Shown one piece after another: positions 28,163-36,529 of a stretch of 64,000 nt of DNA; within the stretch, counting starts at the first letter, position 1, and the number at the start of each line of letters is the position of its first letter. A program made the position numbers and the translations under genes. This DNA is from Arsukibacterium tuosuense. GTDB taxonomy: Bacteria > Pseudomonadota > Gammaproteobacteria > Enterobacterales > Alteromonadaceae. The notes below the pieces were generated by a model. It was given only the letters and a program-made list of their open reading frames with translations, made no database searches and was not told the DNA's origin. The stretch is taken from the NCBI RefSeq assembly GCF_900215315.1, contig NZ_OBEB01000002.1:372001-436000 (forward strand). The letters run 5' to 3'.

Positions 28163-28270
28163 TTAGCTGCCGCAATGAACACCCAGCGTTAGCGTTGCTA
28201 TCCACACTAAAATTAGCGATACAATAAGCAGCGCTACAATAAGGTACACGGTATCTTTAGCTATTGGCAA
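28163..28270 (-). CDS. Possible 35-residue single-pass membrane peptide
   Basis: An open frame beginning with TTG at 28270 encodes a short polar N-terminus (MPIAKDTVY), one hydrophobic helix of about 20 residues and a polar end (HCGS). It fills the gap between two same-strand genes. No clear ribosome site is seen, and the start is non-ATG, so expression is uncertain. Confidence 0.35.
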   Translation of the reverse strand: MPIAKDTVYLIVALLIVSLILVWIATLTLGVHCGS

Positions 28271-28286
28271 GTTACTAAATCGTCAA

Positions 28287-28796
28287 TCACTTTTTGCCAA
28301 GCAAAAACAGCTGGACAGCGCCAACCGATTGTTTATGCAAGCCTATATGTTGTCTGGCAACGTTAACCGCCACTGAGTAAGCGTTCTGGGTTCTATCCCG
28401 CTCATTTGCGTATAGTGCTACCTTATCCACATCAAACATCTCAGCGTTTGGGATCTTGGAAATAATACTGGCCAGTTCACTGGCTTCCGTCAGTAAGGTA
28501 TCCATAGCTACAACCACTTCCGCTGGCGCATAGATGTATATTTTATTAATTTTTTGTTTGCACATCAGTATCTTATCGGCCTGATCGTGCTTGCCATGCT
28601 CTTCGCAGTAAGCGGCATGATTTATTAACGTATCCAGCGATGCTAAGTACTCAGTAACAGCCTCGCGCTCCACCTCTTCCTTGTGATATTCAAGATCAAT
28701 TTCTTTTTGCTGGCGGTAAGTGCGAAGACCCATCCATGCTGTGCCAACAGCTCCAACAACCGCAAGCAAATTGGCAATTGACAAAAGCTCAGCCAT
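28287..28796 (-). CDS. Single-pass membrane protein of unknown function
   Basis: 169 residues from the ATG at 28796, which has GGAG 7 bases upstream; the frame is open further but without a ribosome site. One N-terminal helix (LLSIANLLAVVGAVGTAWMG) is followed by a charged, mostly helical cytoplasmic domain with KEEVEREAVTEYLASLDTL. No family recognised. Base composition is ordinary. It may share a transcript with the small membrane peptide frame at its 3' side. Confidence 0.68.
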   Translation of the reverse strand: MAELLSIANLLAVVGAVGTAWMGLRTYRQQKEIDLEYHKEEVEREAVTEYLASLDTLINHAAYCEEHGKHDQADKILMCKQKINKIYIYAPAEVVVAMDTLLTEASELASIISKIPNAEMFDVDKVALYANERDRTQNAYSVAVNVARQHIGLHKQSVGAVQLFLLGKK

Positions 28797-28971
28797 TTCC
28801 CGCTCCTTTTCTGCTCTGTTAAATTCACCACCTAAAATAGTAGTACAACTTAAACAGAAAAACCGCGCGGAGCTATATGAGCTGCAAAGTGCCCCTCCGT
28901 ATACTGTTGGCAAGCATAGCAGCGCTGAGTTAAGCTAAGGATTAGTCTGGCACCACCGATAAAGGATTACT

Positions 28972-29382
28972 ATGTCGCTCGATATCAGCCCGTTACTTAA
29001 CGCCATTGCCCGCCTGCAGGAAGGTTGGCAGCGTTATCAGCTGGATATTAGCGATATTCAAATCCGGGATGGCCTGGTGCAGCGGTTTGAGTTTACCTAT
29101 GAAATCAGTCATAAAATGCTAAAACGCTATCTTGAGCACAGTTCTGCGTCACCTGAGCAATTCGACGTGATGCCGTTCGCTGATCTGATACGCAGTGCCA
29201 ATGAGCAAGGTTTATTAAGAAGTGACTGGCCAGCGTGGCGCGGCTATCGTGATATGCGCAGCAAAACCAGCCATACCTATGATGAAGATATCGCCCTGCA
29301 GGTCGTCGCTGGTATACCGGCTTTTATCAGCGAGGCAGAATTTCTGGCCAGCAAATTACAACAGCGACTGGCTAATGGTTAA
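28972..29382 (+). CDS. HepT-like (HI0074) toxin of a MntA-HepT pair
   Basis: 136-residue all-helical HEPN-type protein. It carries RSKTSHTY near its C-terminus (about residues 102-109), an exact RX4HXY motif as in HepT ribonuclease toxins. In the known Shewanella system the partner MntA AMPylates the Tyr of this motif to silence the toxin. The gene is followed by the nucleotidyltransferase gene with an 8-base overlap (ATGGTTAA), and order (toxin first) matches Shewanella. Older names for the family are nucleotidyltransferase substrate-binding protein, HI0074. Confidence 0.85.
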   Translation: MSLDISPLLNAIARLQEGWQRYQLDISDIQIRDGLVQRFEFTYEISHKMLKRYLEHSSASPEQFDVMPFADLIRSANEQGLLRSDWPAWRGYRDMRSKTSHTYDEDIALQVVAGIPAFISEAEFLASKLQQRLANG

Positions 29383-29692
29383 ACCTGGCAACTTGCAAAT
29401 TACTGAGCAGCAATGGCAGCAAGTTAGTGCCATTTTGCAGCGTTATCTGGCTAACTACCCGGTTTGGGCCTTTGGCTCACGGGTTAACGGCAAGCCTAAA
29501 CCCTATTCCGATTTGGATCTTGCTATTATCAGTGAGCAACCGTTACCACTATCATTACTGGCCGAAGTAGCCGAAGCCTTTAGTGAATCTGATTTACCCT
29601 GGAAAGTAGACTTAGTCGATTGGGCCACAACTTCAGAGCGGTTCCGGCAGGTGATTGAGCAGCAAAAACTGGTGTTAAGTGTTGGGGATTAA
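29375..29692 (+). CDS. MntA-like minimal nucleotidyltransferase antitoxin
   Basis: 105 residues from the ATG at 29375. The catalytic motif GSRVNGKPKPYSDLDL fits GSX10DXD of MNT-domain antitoxins, with Asp residues for two metals. Family knowledge says it transfers AMP to the HepT tyrosine and neutralises it. It overlaps the toxin gene, so the two should be translated together. Alternative in-frame starts upstream lie within hepT and are unlikely. Confidence 0.86.
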   Translation: MVKPGNLQITEQQWQQVSAILQRYLANYPVWAFGSRVNGKPKPYSDLDLAIISEQPLPLSLLAEVAEAFSESDLPWKVDLVDWATTSERFRQVIEQQKLVLSVGD

Positions 29693-29776
29693 GCCTGATT
29701 AGAAACAAATCGTTGCCAGACAAATTTTTTTCTGTATTCTCACTGCCGTTATATAGAATGGATTCTTAAAGCGCAG

Positions 29777-30685
29777 ATGAATGTCGTCATTAGAAACCTT
29801 GTCCCCTATTTTCTGGTCGTGGTTTTTTTCTTATTTACCTTTCCTGTTACTTCTGAAGAAATATCAGGAAATTGTGCCGATTTGCCAGCAGGCGCTATTG
29901 CAAAGCTACCGCTTAGTTTTGAGTTCCGATACCTTCGATTAGCATGTGACAAATTTGGTCACCGGCTTGAACCAAATACCGACGTCACATGGCTAAGTTT
30001 GTTGAACGAGCCCTTCGATGTTTATGCCCGACAACCACTAAAAATGAGCGCGGAATCTGGCGCTTCTGCGTATTTCTTAGCGGTATCGGCAAAACAACTG
30101 AACAACAAGTATCGAACACTACTGCACCGCAATTTTTTAAAGAAAATCTTTCCTAATTATTCAGTACCTTCGTTGGTAACTGAATTTATTGCTACCACCA
30201 GCGAAGGAATAGAACTCAGGTTATACCTGATGCCAGACAGGGGAGTAGTGTGTTTTAACAACTGTGCTTACAGGCAAATTTTTCTGGTGAAATCAAACAC
30301 CCCATTCTGGCAGGATACTAAAAGCACCAAAGAGGATTTTATTAGTTATCCAGACAGTGAATCTGCATGGCCAAAACAGAAAATAGCCTGGGCCATTGTC
30401 CTGGTGCTATTTAACTGGCCAGTTCTGACGCTCTATATGTTTTTTATGCTGATGCCTGCAATATATAATGACTTAGATACTCAATCTCCAACTCTGGAGG
30501 GGTTTATAAAACATGACCGGAAAGGGGGCACGTTACCGCTGTTAATTATTGGTATGCAGTGGCGAGTAATACGTGGTAAGTACACTGCAGATGCCAGACA
30601 AGCAAATTGTTTAACGATGGTGCGTATAGGCCAGGGAATGGTCGTTGCTAATATTTTAATTTTTTACATGTTTATTTCAAGCTAG
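29777..30685 (+). CDS. Hypothetical membrane protein
   Basis: 302 residues, starting MNVVIRN, with an N-terminal hydrophobic stretch (YFLVVVFFLFTFPVTS, signal peptide or anchor), an extracytoplasmic domain with four Cys, and two further membrane helices (about residues 208-235 and 285-300). No family recognised. AT content is higher than in neighbouring genes, which suggests recent acquisition or weak selection. No convincing ribosome site. Confidence 0.6.
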   Translation: MNVVIRNLVPYFLVVVFFLFTFPVTSEEISGNCADLPAGAIAKLPLSFEFRYLRLACDKFGHRLEPNTDVTWLSLLNEPFDVYARQPLKMSAESGASAYFLAVSAKQLNNKYRTLLHRNFLKKIFPNYSVPSLVTEFIATTSEGIELRLYLMPDRGVVCFNNCAYRQIFLVKSNTPFWQDTKSTKEDFISYPDSESAWPKQKIAWAIVLVLFNWPVLTLYMFFMLMPAIYNDLDTQSPTLEGFIKHDRKGGTLPLLIIGMQWRVIRGKYTADARQANCLTMVRIGQGMVVANILIFYMFISS

Positions 30686-30795
30686 GGCCGCCATCGTGCT
30701 GTCTACACCATAATGTATATAATGATGTTTGTTGTTGCCTTTGGCAGCTTGTTACGGCTGATGCTGTGGTAAGAGGCGATAAGCCATTTTGGCGG

Positions 30796-31485
30796 CTACG
30801 GGCTAAAAACCCACAATAATAGTGGCATTACAAAGGCGACAATCAAAGACAAGCTACAGCAGGACCAGAAAACACCGTTGAAACTAACGTAGCTGACGTC
30901 AGGTAGCACTTTTGTTTCACTGTTCAGTATCGGAACATCCACTGATTTTAACCAGTTATTTATCGGTTTAAAAAAACCAACATGCTTTAGGTCAAGCGTG
31001 ATACTGCTAGTTCCCATGGCTAATTGTACAGTCATTGGCAACGGTATTGCTTGCCGGAGAATAGGGATTTTTGACGTATCAAAAAAACGTGTTTTTATGC
31101 CAGTAATTTCATTAACAACGACTCGCAATGATTGCTTTGATTTATAGCTGGCAGAATACTTTATTGCCCATTTCGGAATTATCAAAACATCTTTAGTAAT
31201 GACTAATGGTTTACTTAGTTTTTTTATAAATATCGTTGTAAGTAGCAACTCTGTCAGCGCATAACTAACCAATGATGCCAATCCTGCGAACATCAGTTTA
31301 TTGGTATCAGAAAATAACACCAGGCCTATCTCAGCATGCTTATGCTGCAGGTTGGCTAAGCCGTAATGAAATAAAAGCATGATGATAGCGCAGTGAAAAA
31401 ATATCAACATAGCTGCGCTTTTGGCCCCGCAGGCAAAGCTGAAGGTTGGGTAAACTCTAACGGTTTTATATTCCACGGATGTCAC
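30796..31485 (-). CDS. Hypothetical membrane protein
   Basis: 229 residues with a GTG start supported by AGGGA 8 bases upstream. Three or four hydrophobic segments (about 22-42, 60-88, 205-229) flank a central beta-rich domain (VVVNEITGIKTRFFDTSKI). The overall layout resembles PH-like STM3941 or DUF-type membrane proteins but I cannot assign a family. It is AT-rich like the preceding gene on the opposite strand. Confidence 0.6.
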   Translation of the reverse strand: MTSVEYKTVRVYPTFSFACGAKSAAMLIFFHCAIIMLLFHYGLANLQHKHAEIGLVLFSDTNKLMFAGLASLVSYALTELLLTTIFIKKLSKPLVITKDVLIIPKWAIKYSASYKSKQSLRVVVNEITGIKTRFFDTSKIPILRQAIPLPMTVQLAMGTSSITLDLKHVGFFKPINNWLKSVDVPILNSETKVLPDVSYVSFNGVFWSCCSLSLIVAFVMPLLLWVFSP

Positions 31486-31616
31486 TGCTTCTGTCCCTGA
31501 AAATTGGCTGGCGCCCTATTTAAGCCAGCCAAGATACAAGAATGTTATCATTATGGAAATAAAAACTTGGGGTAAACAGATGTTAGCAGTGAGCATGTGG
31601 CTTTAAGTCACGTTTA

Positions 31617-32297
31617 CTATTTGGTTGGCATCAGGGTAATTTCCCGTACATCGCATCTTGGGTTGGCCGATATCGCAAACAGCACGGCATCGGCAATGTC
31701 GGCTGGGTCTAATTTGTCCGGTTTGGCTTCATCAAAAAACGGCGTATTAACCATGCCCGGGCAAATAGTGGTGCAGCGGCCGTTCCATTCAGCCATTTCT
31801 GCAGCTAAATTCTGGCCGAAGCCATAGGCAAACCACTTGGAGGCACCATACACCGAGCCCTTCAGGGTTATCTTGCCGGCAATCGAGCTGGTAATAATAA
31901 AATGGCCCTGGCTTTCTTTTAAGGCTGCCAGGCTGGCTTTGGCGGTATATAGCAGCGCATTGATATTAACATCCAGCATGGTCTGCCATTCATCCGGATC
32001 ACCATTTTCAATACCGGGGGTATCAACACCGGTACCGGCATTGGCGAACACCACGTCGATTCTGCCAAATTTCTCTTTGGCTTTGGCAACCACATTTTCA
32101 ATTTCCAGCAGTTTCGACACGTCGGCGGTAACGGCCAATACTTTATCGCTGCCCCAACGCTCGGCAATTTTATTCAGTTTATCGGCGCTTCTGGCGGTAA
32201 TAACCGCTTTATGGCCGGCGGCAACTACCTTATCCACAGTAGCTGCGCCAATGCCACTGGAGGCACCGGTGATCAGTACTATTTTCTGACTGCTCAT
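31617..32297 (-). CDS. Short-chain dehydrogenase/reductase
   Basis: 226 residues from the ATG at 32297 (AAGGA 8 bases upstream). A classical SDR: NAD(P) loop TGASSGIG, NAGTG, and the catalytic triad with SSIAG Ser and YGASK Tyr/Lys. PGMVNTPFF follows. It resembles the YdfG-type 3-hydroxy acid or serine dehydrogenases acting on small hydroxyacids with NADP, but the substrate is not determined. Monocistronic. Confidence 0.92.
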   Translation of the reverse strand: MSSQKIVLITGASSGIGAATVDKVVAAGHKAVITARSADKLNKIAERWGSDKVLAVTADVSKLLEIENVVAKAKEKFGRIDVVFANAGTGVDTPGIENGDPDEWQTMLDVNINALLYTAKASLAALKESQGHFIITSSIAGKITLKGSVYGASKWFAYGFGQNLAAEMAEWNGRCTTICPGMVNTPFFDEAKPDKLDPADIADAVLFAISANPRCDVREITLMPTK

Positions 32298-32397
32298 GTT
32301 GTCATTCCTTAATTTCCCCATGCTGGCCATTCGCCCATGTTAGCGCGAATGCCGGCTGGTGTTATTGATCTTGCGAATTGCAACTGACGATTAGCGG

Positions 32398-33540
32398 TTA
32401 ACGAGAGTCCGGGGTTAACTTCAGCAGGCGGCCTTTGCTGTCCCCGCGTTCATCCTCAAGTACCCAGATAGCGCCATCCGGCCCCTCAGTGACTTTGCGA
32501 ATACGGGCACCCATGTCATAACGCGCTGCCTCTGTCGCACTCTCCCCATCAAATTTAATGTGCACTATGCCCCGGGAAGACAGGCCTGCGGCTAAGGCAT
32601 CACCCCGCCAGTCGCTGAAGAGCTTGCCACGGTAAACGATAATATCGGCCGGAGAAATTACCGGTGTCCAGGTGATTGCCGGTGCGGCGAACTCCGGCCG
32701 GGTGTCGTGGTTGGGAATGTCCCGGCCGTCATAGTGCTTGCCATTGGAAACTAACGGATAGCCGTAATTAGCACCGCGTTTTATCAGGTTTAGCTCGTCA
32801 CCGCCGGCAGGGCCCATCTCAATCACCCACAATTTACCGTTCAGGTCGAATGTCATCCCCAGCGGGTTGCGATGACCAAGCGACCAGATCTGTGGATAAA
32901 TTGCTTCGTTGTCGACAAAGGGATCTTGCTCACGGTAATTAACAAAGGGGTTGTCTTTGGGCACCGCACCATCGTCATGCAAGCGCAGTATTTTGCCCAT
33001 GGATGACTGCATATCCTGGGCAGGCGTGAACTTCTGCCGGTCACCTGAGGAAATCCACAGATAGCCATCGTTATCAAACAGAATGCGATGGCCGTAGTGG
33101 CCATAGCCCAACACCTTGGGATACTGGCGCCAAACAACCTGCAGGTTTTTCAGCTGAGCGCGGCGTCCCTCCTCAACCAGATTGCCTCGGGCCACGGCGG
33201 CACCGCGCACGCCGCCTTCTCCCGCCTCAGCGTAGCTGATGTAAATAAGTTTGTTATTGGCGAAATCCGGATGCAGCGCCACATCGCCCAGGCCGCCCTG
33301 GCCGCCATAATCCACGTCCGGCATGCCACCGACCGGCGACGATTTCTCTCCTTGTTGGCTGACAATGCTCAGTCGTCCTTTTTTTTCAGTGACCAGCATC
33401 CGCCCATCCGGCAGAAAGGCCATCGACCATGGCTCATCAAACCGGGCAATTTCCTCAGCCTTAAACGGCAGCTTATCCTGCGCCGTTGCCATAAAGGTGA
33501 GAAGTAATCCGAGAAAAAGCGTAAACAGCTGCCGGCTCAT
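32398..33540 (-). CDS. PQQ-dependent aldose sugar dehydrogenase family protein
   Basis: 380 residues with a signal peptide (cut near TAQD). It has the six-bladed beta-propeller signatures of the soluble glucose dehydrogenase/YliI family: EPWSMAFLPDGRMLVTEK, GGLGDVALHPDF, GHRNPLGM, EMGPAGGDELN and VISPADIIVYRG. These oxidise aldose sugars in the periplasm with PQQ. No pqq genes occur in the window. The gene starts 259 bases from the divergent MipA/OmpV gene. Confidence 0.9.
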   Translation of the reverse strand: MSRQLFTLFLGLLLTFMATAQDKLPFKAEEIARFDEPWSMAFLPDGRMLVTEKKGRLSIVSQQGEKSSPVGGMPDVDYGGQGGLGDVALHPDFANNKLIYISYAEAGEGGVRGAAVARGNLVEEGRRAQLKNLQVVWRQYPKVLGYGHYGHRILFDNDGYLWISSGDRQKFTPAQDMQSSMGKILRLHDDGAVPKDNPFVNYREQDPFVDNEAIYPQIWSLGHRNPLGMTFDLNGKLWVIEMGPAGGDELNLIKRGANYGYPLVSNGKHYDGRDIPNHDTRPEFAAPAITWTPVISPADIIVYRGKLFSDWRGDALAAGLSSRGIVHIKFDGESATEAARYDMGARIRKVTEGPDGAIWVLEDERGDSKGRLLKLTPDSR

Positions 33541-33799
33541 AAAATATCTCCTGCTTGTGATTGATAAGTGAGCAGTCAGTATAGCAAAGCCCTCGTAACC
33601 TGCTTTTTGCCTGTTGCAACTGCAGGCTGATATCCGTTAACAATTGGAGCTGACCCTTAGCAATTATGGCCCTTAGCAAGCAGTTTGAACCGGGTCTTAA
33701 ATATAAAATGATGGGATGTGATCTGCTCTCAAAAGCGTTGAGTAGTATTGGCATACTCTGAGACGTCACTTTATACCAACGCAAGCTAAAGGAATTTAA

Positions 33800-34627
33800 A
33801 TGAAAAAGGTTACAGGTTTACTGTTGGCATTGTCGATACATGCGCTCTGCCTTCCGACAGTATCAGCACAGGAAGAACAGGCAGCGTTGGTGCCGTTACC
33901 GTCACTCGACGATTTCACCAGAGGTGAAGATGGCTGGAGCTTCGGGCTCGGCCTGGGTGTTGAATACGAGTCTGCCTACGAAGGGTCAGATGAGTTCGGC
34001 TTCGAAGTGCAGCCTGCTGGTGCAGTACAATGGCGCAGAGGTAATGATATTTTCTTCTTTGCCGGTGAGGCACTGGGGTGGCGTGGTCTTCGTGCTGACA
34101 CCTGGCTATTTGAGGCCATCGTCGGCTTCGAAGAGGGGCGTGAAGAAAGTGATTCCGATGACGGTCGGTTAGATGGGCTCGGCACCACTGATGAGGGTTT
34201 TGAATTCGCGTTGCAAGCGCGTCGCGCTTTTAGTGCTGATTGGCGTTATTGGCTGGATGGTCGATTGGTAGCCGGTGAAAACGGCAACCTTGGTATTTTT
34301 GGGGTGGGTCGCCGCTTCGGCGAGCAGATCGACGGCTCCGGTTCTGAACTGTCTGTCGTTGCGGTTTTTCACGATAGTGAACTCGCCAACACAGAGTTTG
34401 GCGTTGACGCAGCGCAGGCAGCTGCCTCAGGACTAGACGAAACCAAGCTGAGCGGAGGTTTCCGCTCGATTGGGGTTCACTACAATTATCGCCATTATAT
34501 TAACGATAACTGGCGGATTTTCGGCGAGGCACTCTACGAGCGATACAGTAGCGACATTGCGAACAGCCCAATCGCACGCAACAACTATGAAGCAGAAGTA
34601 GGCGTCGGAGTTATTTACGTATTCTAG
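33800..34627 (+). CDS. MipA/OmpV family outer-membrane protein
   Basis: 275 residues with a signal peptide (cut near VSAQE) and a transmembrane beta-barrel pattern, ending VGVGVIYVF with a terminal Phe. The start of the mature part (GLGLGVEYESAYEGSDEF) matches the MipA/OmpV family, some members of which scaffold peptidoglycan enzymes. AAAGGA precedes the ATG. The mature protein is unusually acidic (DSDDGRLDG loop). Confidence 0.9.
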   Translation: MKKVTGLLLALSIHALCLPTVSAQEEQAALVPLPSLDDFTRGEDGWSFGLGLGVEYESAYEGSDEFGFEVQPAGAVQWRRGNDIFFFAGEALGWRGLRADTWLFEAIVGFEEGREESDSDDGRLDGLGTTDEGFEFALQARRAFSADWRYWLDGRLVAGENGNLGIFGVGRRFGEQIDGSGSELSVVAVFHDSELANTEFGVDAAQAAASGLDETKLSGGFRSIGVHYNYRHYINDNWRIFGEALYERYSSDIANSPIARNNYEAEVGVGVIYVF

Positions 34628-34655
34628 GCCGCCTAACCCAGCGGCGGGTAGCTCA

Positions 34656-35909
34656 CTACGCCGCCTGTCCCTGTACTTTTAAATGCAGGCTGATATCACG
34701 AATAAGCAACAGCTGGTTCATATTGCTGGCTGGGGCTTCGTCGCGCACTATCGCGAACATCTGCTTTTCGTCCAGCGGCAGCGCCTGGTATTCGGCGATA
34801 ATTTGATACAGCCAGATTTCGCTGTCCCACTCAAGTGCCTGCTGCTCCAGATACTCCAGCGCGCTCAGTTTACCACCCAGATCAATCACCCTGAGATAAA
34901 AGTTCTCGACATCGGTTTTCAGTGCCTGCTGCCGGGCGGCTATTTCGTCATCCACCATCACGCTGCTAAAGCTGGCACTTTCGGTATCAAGCAGTTTTAC
35001 CGGCTGATAGCGCGGCAGGGCGCGGACCAGTTCGGCCAGGCTTTGCCGATCGCTGGCGTTATCCAGGGCAATGGCAGCTTGCGGCACTATGCTGGCAGCC
35101 TGGTTAAACAAGGCTGGCAGCTCAGAGCGGTTCGGGTAATCGGCCGGCTGGTATTTCGGGTGCTGGCGTAAAAACGCTGCCATATTGGCAATCAGCATCG
35201 AGCGGGCCTGTTGCTGGCGGAATTTAGCCAACAGTTCCACTAAACGTTTTTGCACTTCCAGCAAGCTGCTATGGTGCGAGCTAAGCTGGTTTTGCAACTG
35301 ACTAACCAGCAGCTTACGCAGGTGGTTATTGCCCTCCGATAACTCAATTAACTCGTTAAAGTCTAGTAAATCGAGGCCGTCGAGTAAGCGGCGCAGCTGT
35401 TTTTGTGCCCGTTCGTTTTCGCGGATTTTATCATCCAGGCTGGCGACAAAACCAAAGTCGCTGTTCAGCCGGTGCCATAAACTGTCGATAGCCTCTTCAA
35501 ACTGGCCGCTGAGATCATGCACATGCTCGGTTAAGCGCTGCAGTTGCAGCTCGGCCACACTGTAATCGCCTTTAAACTGGGCATCGCGATAGGCCTGTAC
35601 CCGGTTGCGAATTTGCTCCAGCTTTTCGGCCACGTCAGCGTTAATCTGCCGCCGGTTTTCATCGGCTACCATACTGGCGATCAGCTCACTGACCAGTGGC
35701 CTTAGCGCCAGCGGTTGCTGCTCGTCCGGCCGCCATAAAATACGGGCGGCAATCAGTTTTTTTAAGGCACCTTCGCTAAAAGCCGTTTCATCAATAAAGC
35801 CGTCCAGATAACCCTGCATCAGCGCTTTATGGTGCTTGCCCAGCAGCGCTAAACGCTCGGCGCCGATATTAAACAGGTTAGAGGCAATACCGCTATCTGT
35901 TGGTACCAT
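34656..35909 (-). CDS. MksF/JetA-like kleisin of an SMC-type condensin
   Basis: 417 mostly helical residues. It follows SMC-like and KITE-like genes, and its start overlaps the KITE stop by one base (TGATG). It has an N-terminal helical region with a wHTH-like start (SNLFNIGAERLALLGKHHKALMQ), a coiled-coil middle and a helical end, as expected for the kleisin that links the SMC heads. Database entries of this type are sometimes misnamed phosphoenolpyruvate carboxylase; no catalytic motifs of that enzyme are seen. Third gene of the operon. Confidence 0.68.
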   Translation of the reverse strand: MVPTDSGIASNLFNIGAERLALLGKHHKALMQGYLDGFIDETAFSEGALKKLIAARILWRPDEQQPLALRPLVSELIASMVADENRRQINADVAEKLEQIRNRVQAYRDAQFKGDYSVAELQLQRLTEHVHDLSGQFEEAIDSLWHRLNSDFGFVASLDDKIRENERAQKQLRRLLDGLDLLDFNELIELSEGNNHLRKLLVSQLQNQLSSHHSSLLEVQKRLVELLAKFRQQQARSMLIANMAAFLRQHPKYQPADYPNRSELPALFNQAASIVPQAAIALDNASDRQSLAELVRALPRYQPVKLLDTESASFSSVMVDDEIAARQQALKTDVENFYLRVIDLGGKLSALEYLEQQALEWDSEIWLYQIIAEYQALPLDEKQMFAIVRDEAPASNMNQLLLIRDISLHLKVQGQAA

Positions 35910-36529
35910 CAGAGCAACGCCTCCTGGCTTGGGGTGTCGTCTACCGGCAAATGCTCTTCATCGCGGATAAAGCGAATCACATCAATTAAGTAGTCAATTT
36001 TACCGGTCACCACATAATACTGGCGGTCGTGGTGCGGTTGCAGCAGGTAGCCATGCTCTTTTAAGCGGCGGAAAATCAGCTTTACCTGGTTATCCAGCTG
36101 CTCGCTCTGGCTGTTAAAAAAGCGGTCGCTGGCCAGTTGATTCAGCCGATGACGCAGGCTCTGGTTATCTTCGGTGCGCAGCACAAATTCCTGCAGCTTT
36201 ATGGTATCGCCGGCCGTTAAGGCGCTGTCACGGCCCAGGGTTTCCTGTACCAGTTGCAGCCATTCCAGCAGCGGCAACAAGGACTGCACCGTTAGTGAGA
36301 ACTGGCTGCTCAGTTGCTCGCGGGCGGCTTTATTCAGATCAAAGTAGCCGAGGAAAAATACGGTATTGTCGTCATTGCTGACCAGGCGCCGGTTCAGCGG
36401 CCGCAGGTAGTGGTTAATATCCTGCTGGGTTTGCTCATTGCTTAAATGGCGAAAGGCATCTTCGTCAGTTACCTGGCAAATAAAGTCACCGGCCAGCAGG
36501 CGCTCGAGTAAAGGTCCGTGTTGTAACAT
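35909..36529 (-). CDS. MksE/JetB-like KITE subunit of an SMC-type condensin
   Basis: 206 residues, start coupled to the SMC stop by TGATG. The N-terminus (LLERLLAGDFICQVTDEDAF) and the C-terminal winged-helix segment (VKLIFRRLKEHGYLLQ...YYVVTGKIDYLIDVIRFI) are those of MksE-type proteins, which bind the kleisin and regulate SMC head engagement. Middle gene of the three-gene operon. Confidence is high for the complex context, moderate for the family. Confidence 0.7.
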   Translation of the reverse strand: MLQHGPLLERLLAGDFICQVTDEDAFRHLSNEQTQQDINHYLRPLNRRLVSNDDNTVFFLGYFDLNKAAREQLSSQFSLTVQSLLPLLEWLQLVQETLGRDSALTAGDTIKLQEFVLRTEDNQSLRHRLNQLASDRFFNSQSEQLDNQVKLIFRRLKEHGYLLQPHHDRQYYVVTGKIDYLIDVIRFIRDEEHLPVDDTPSQEALL

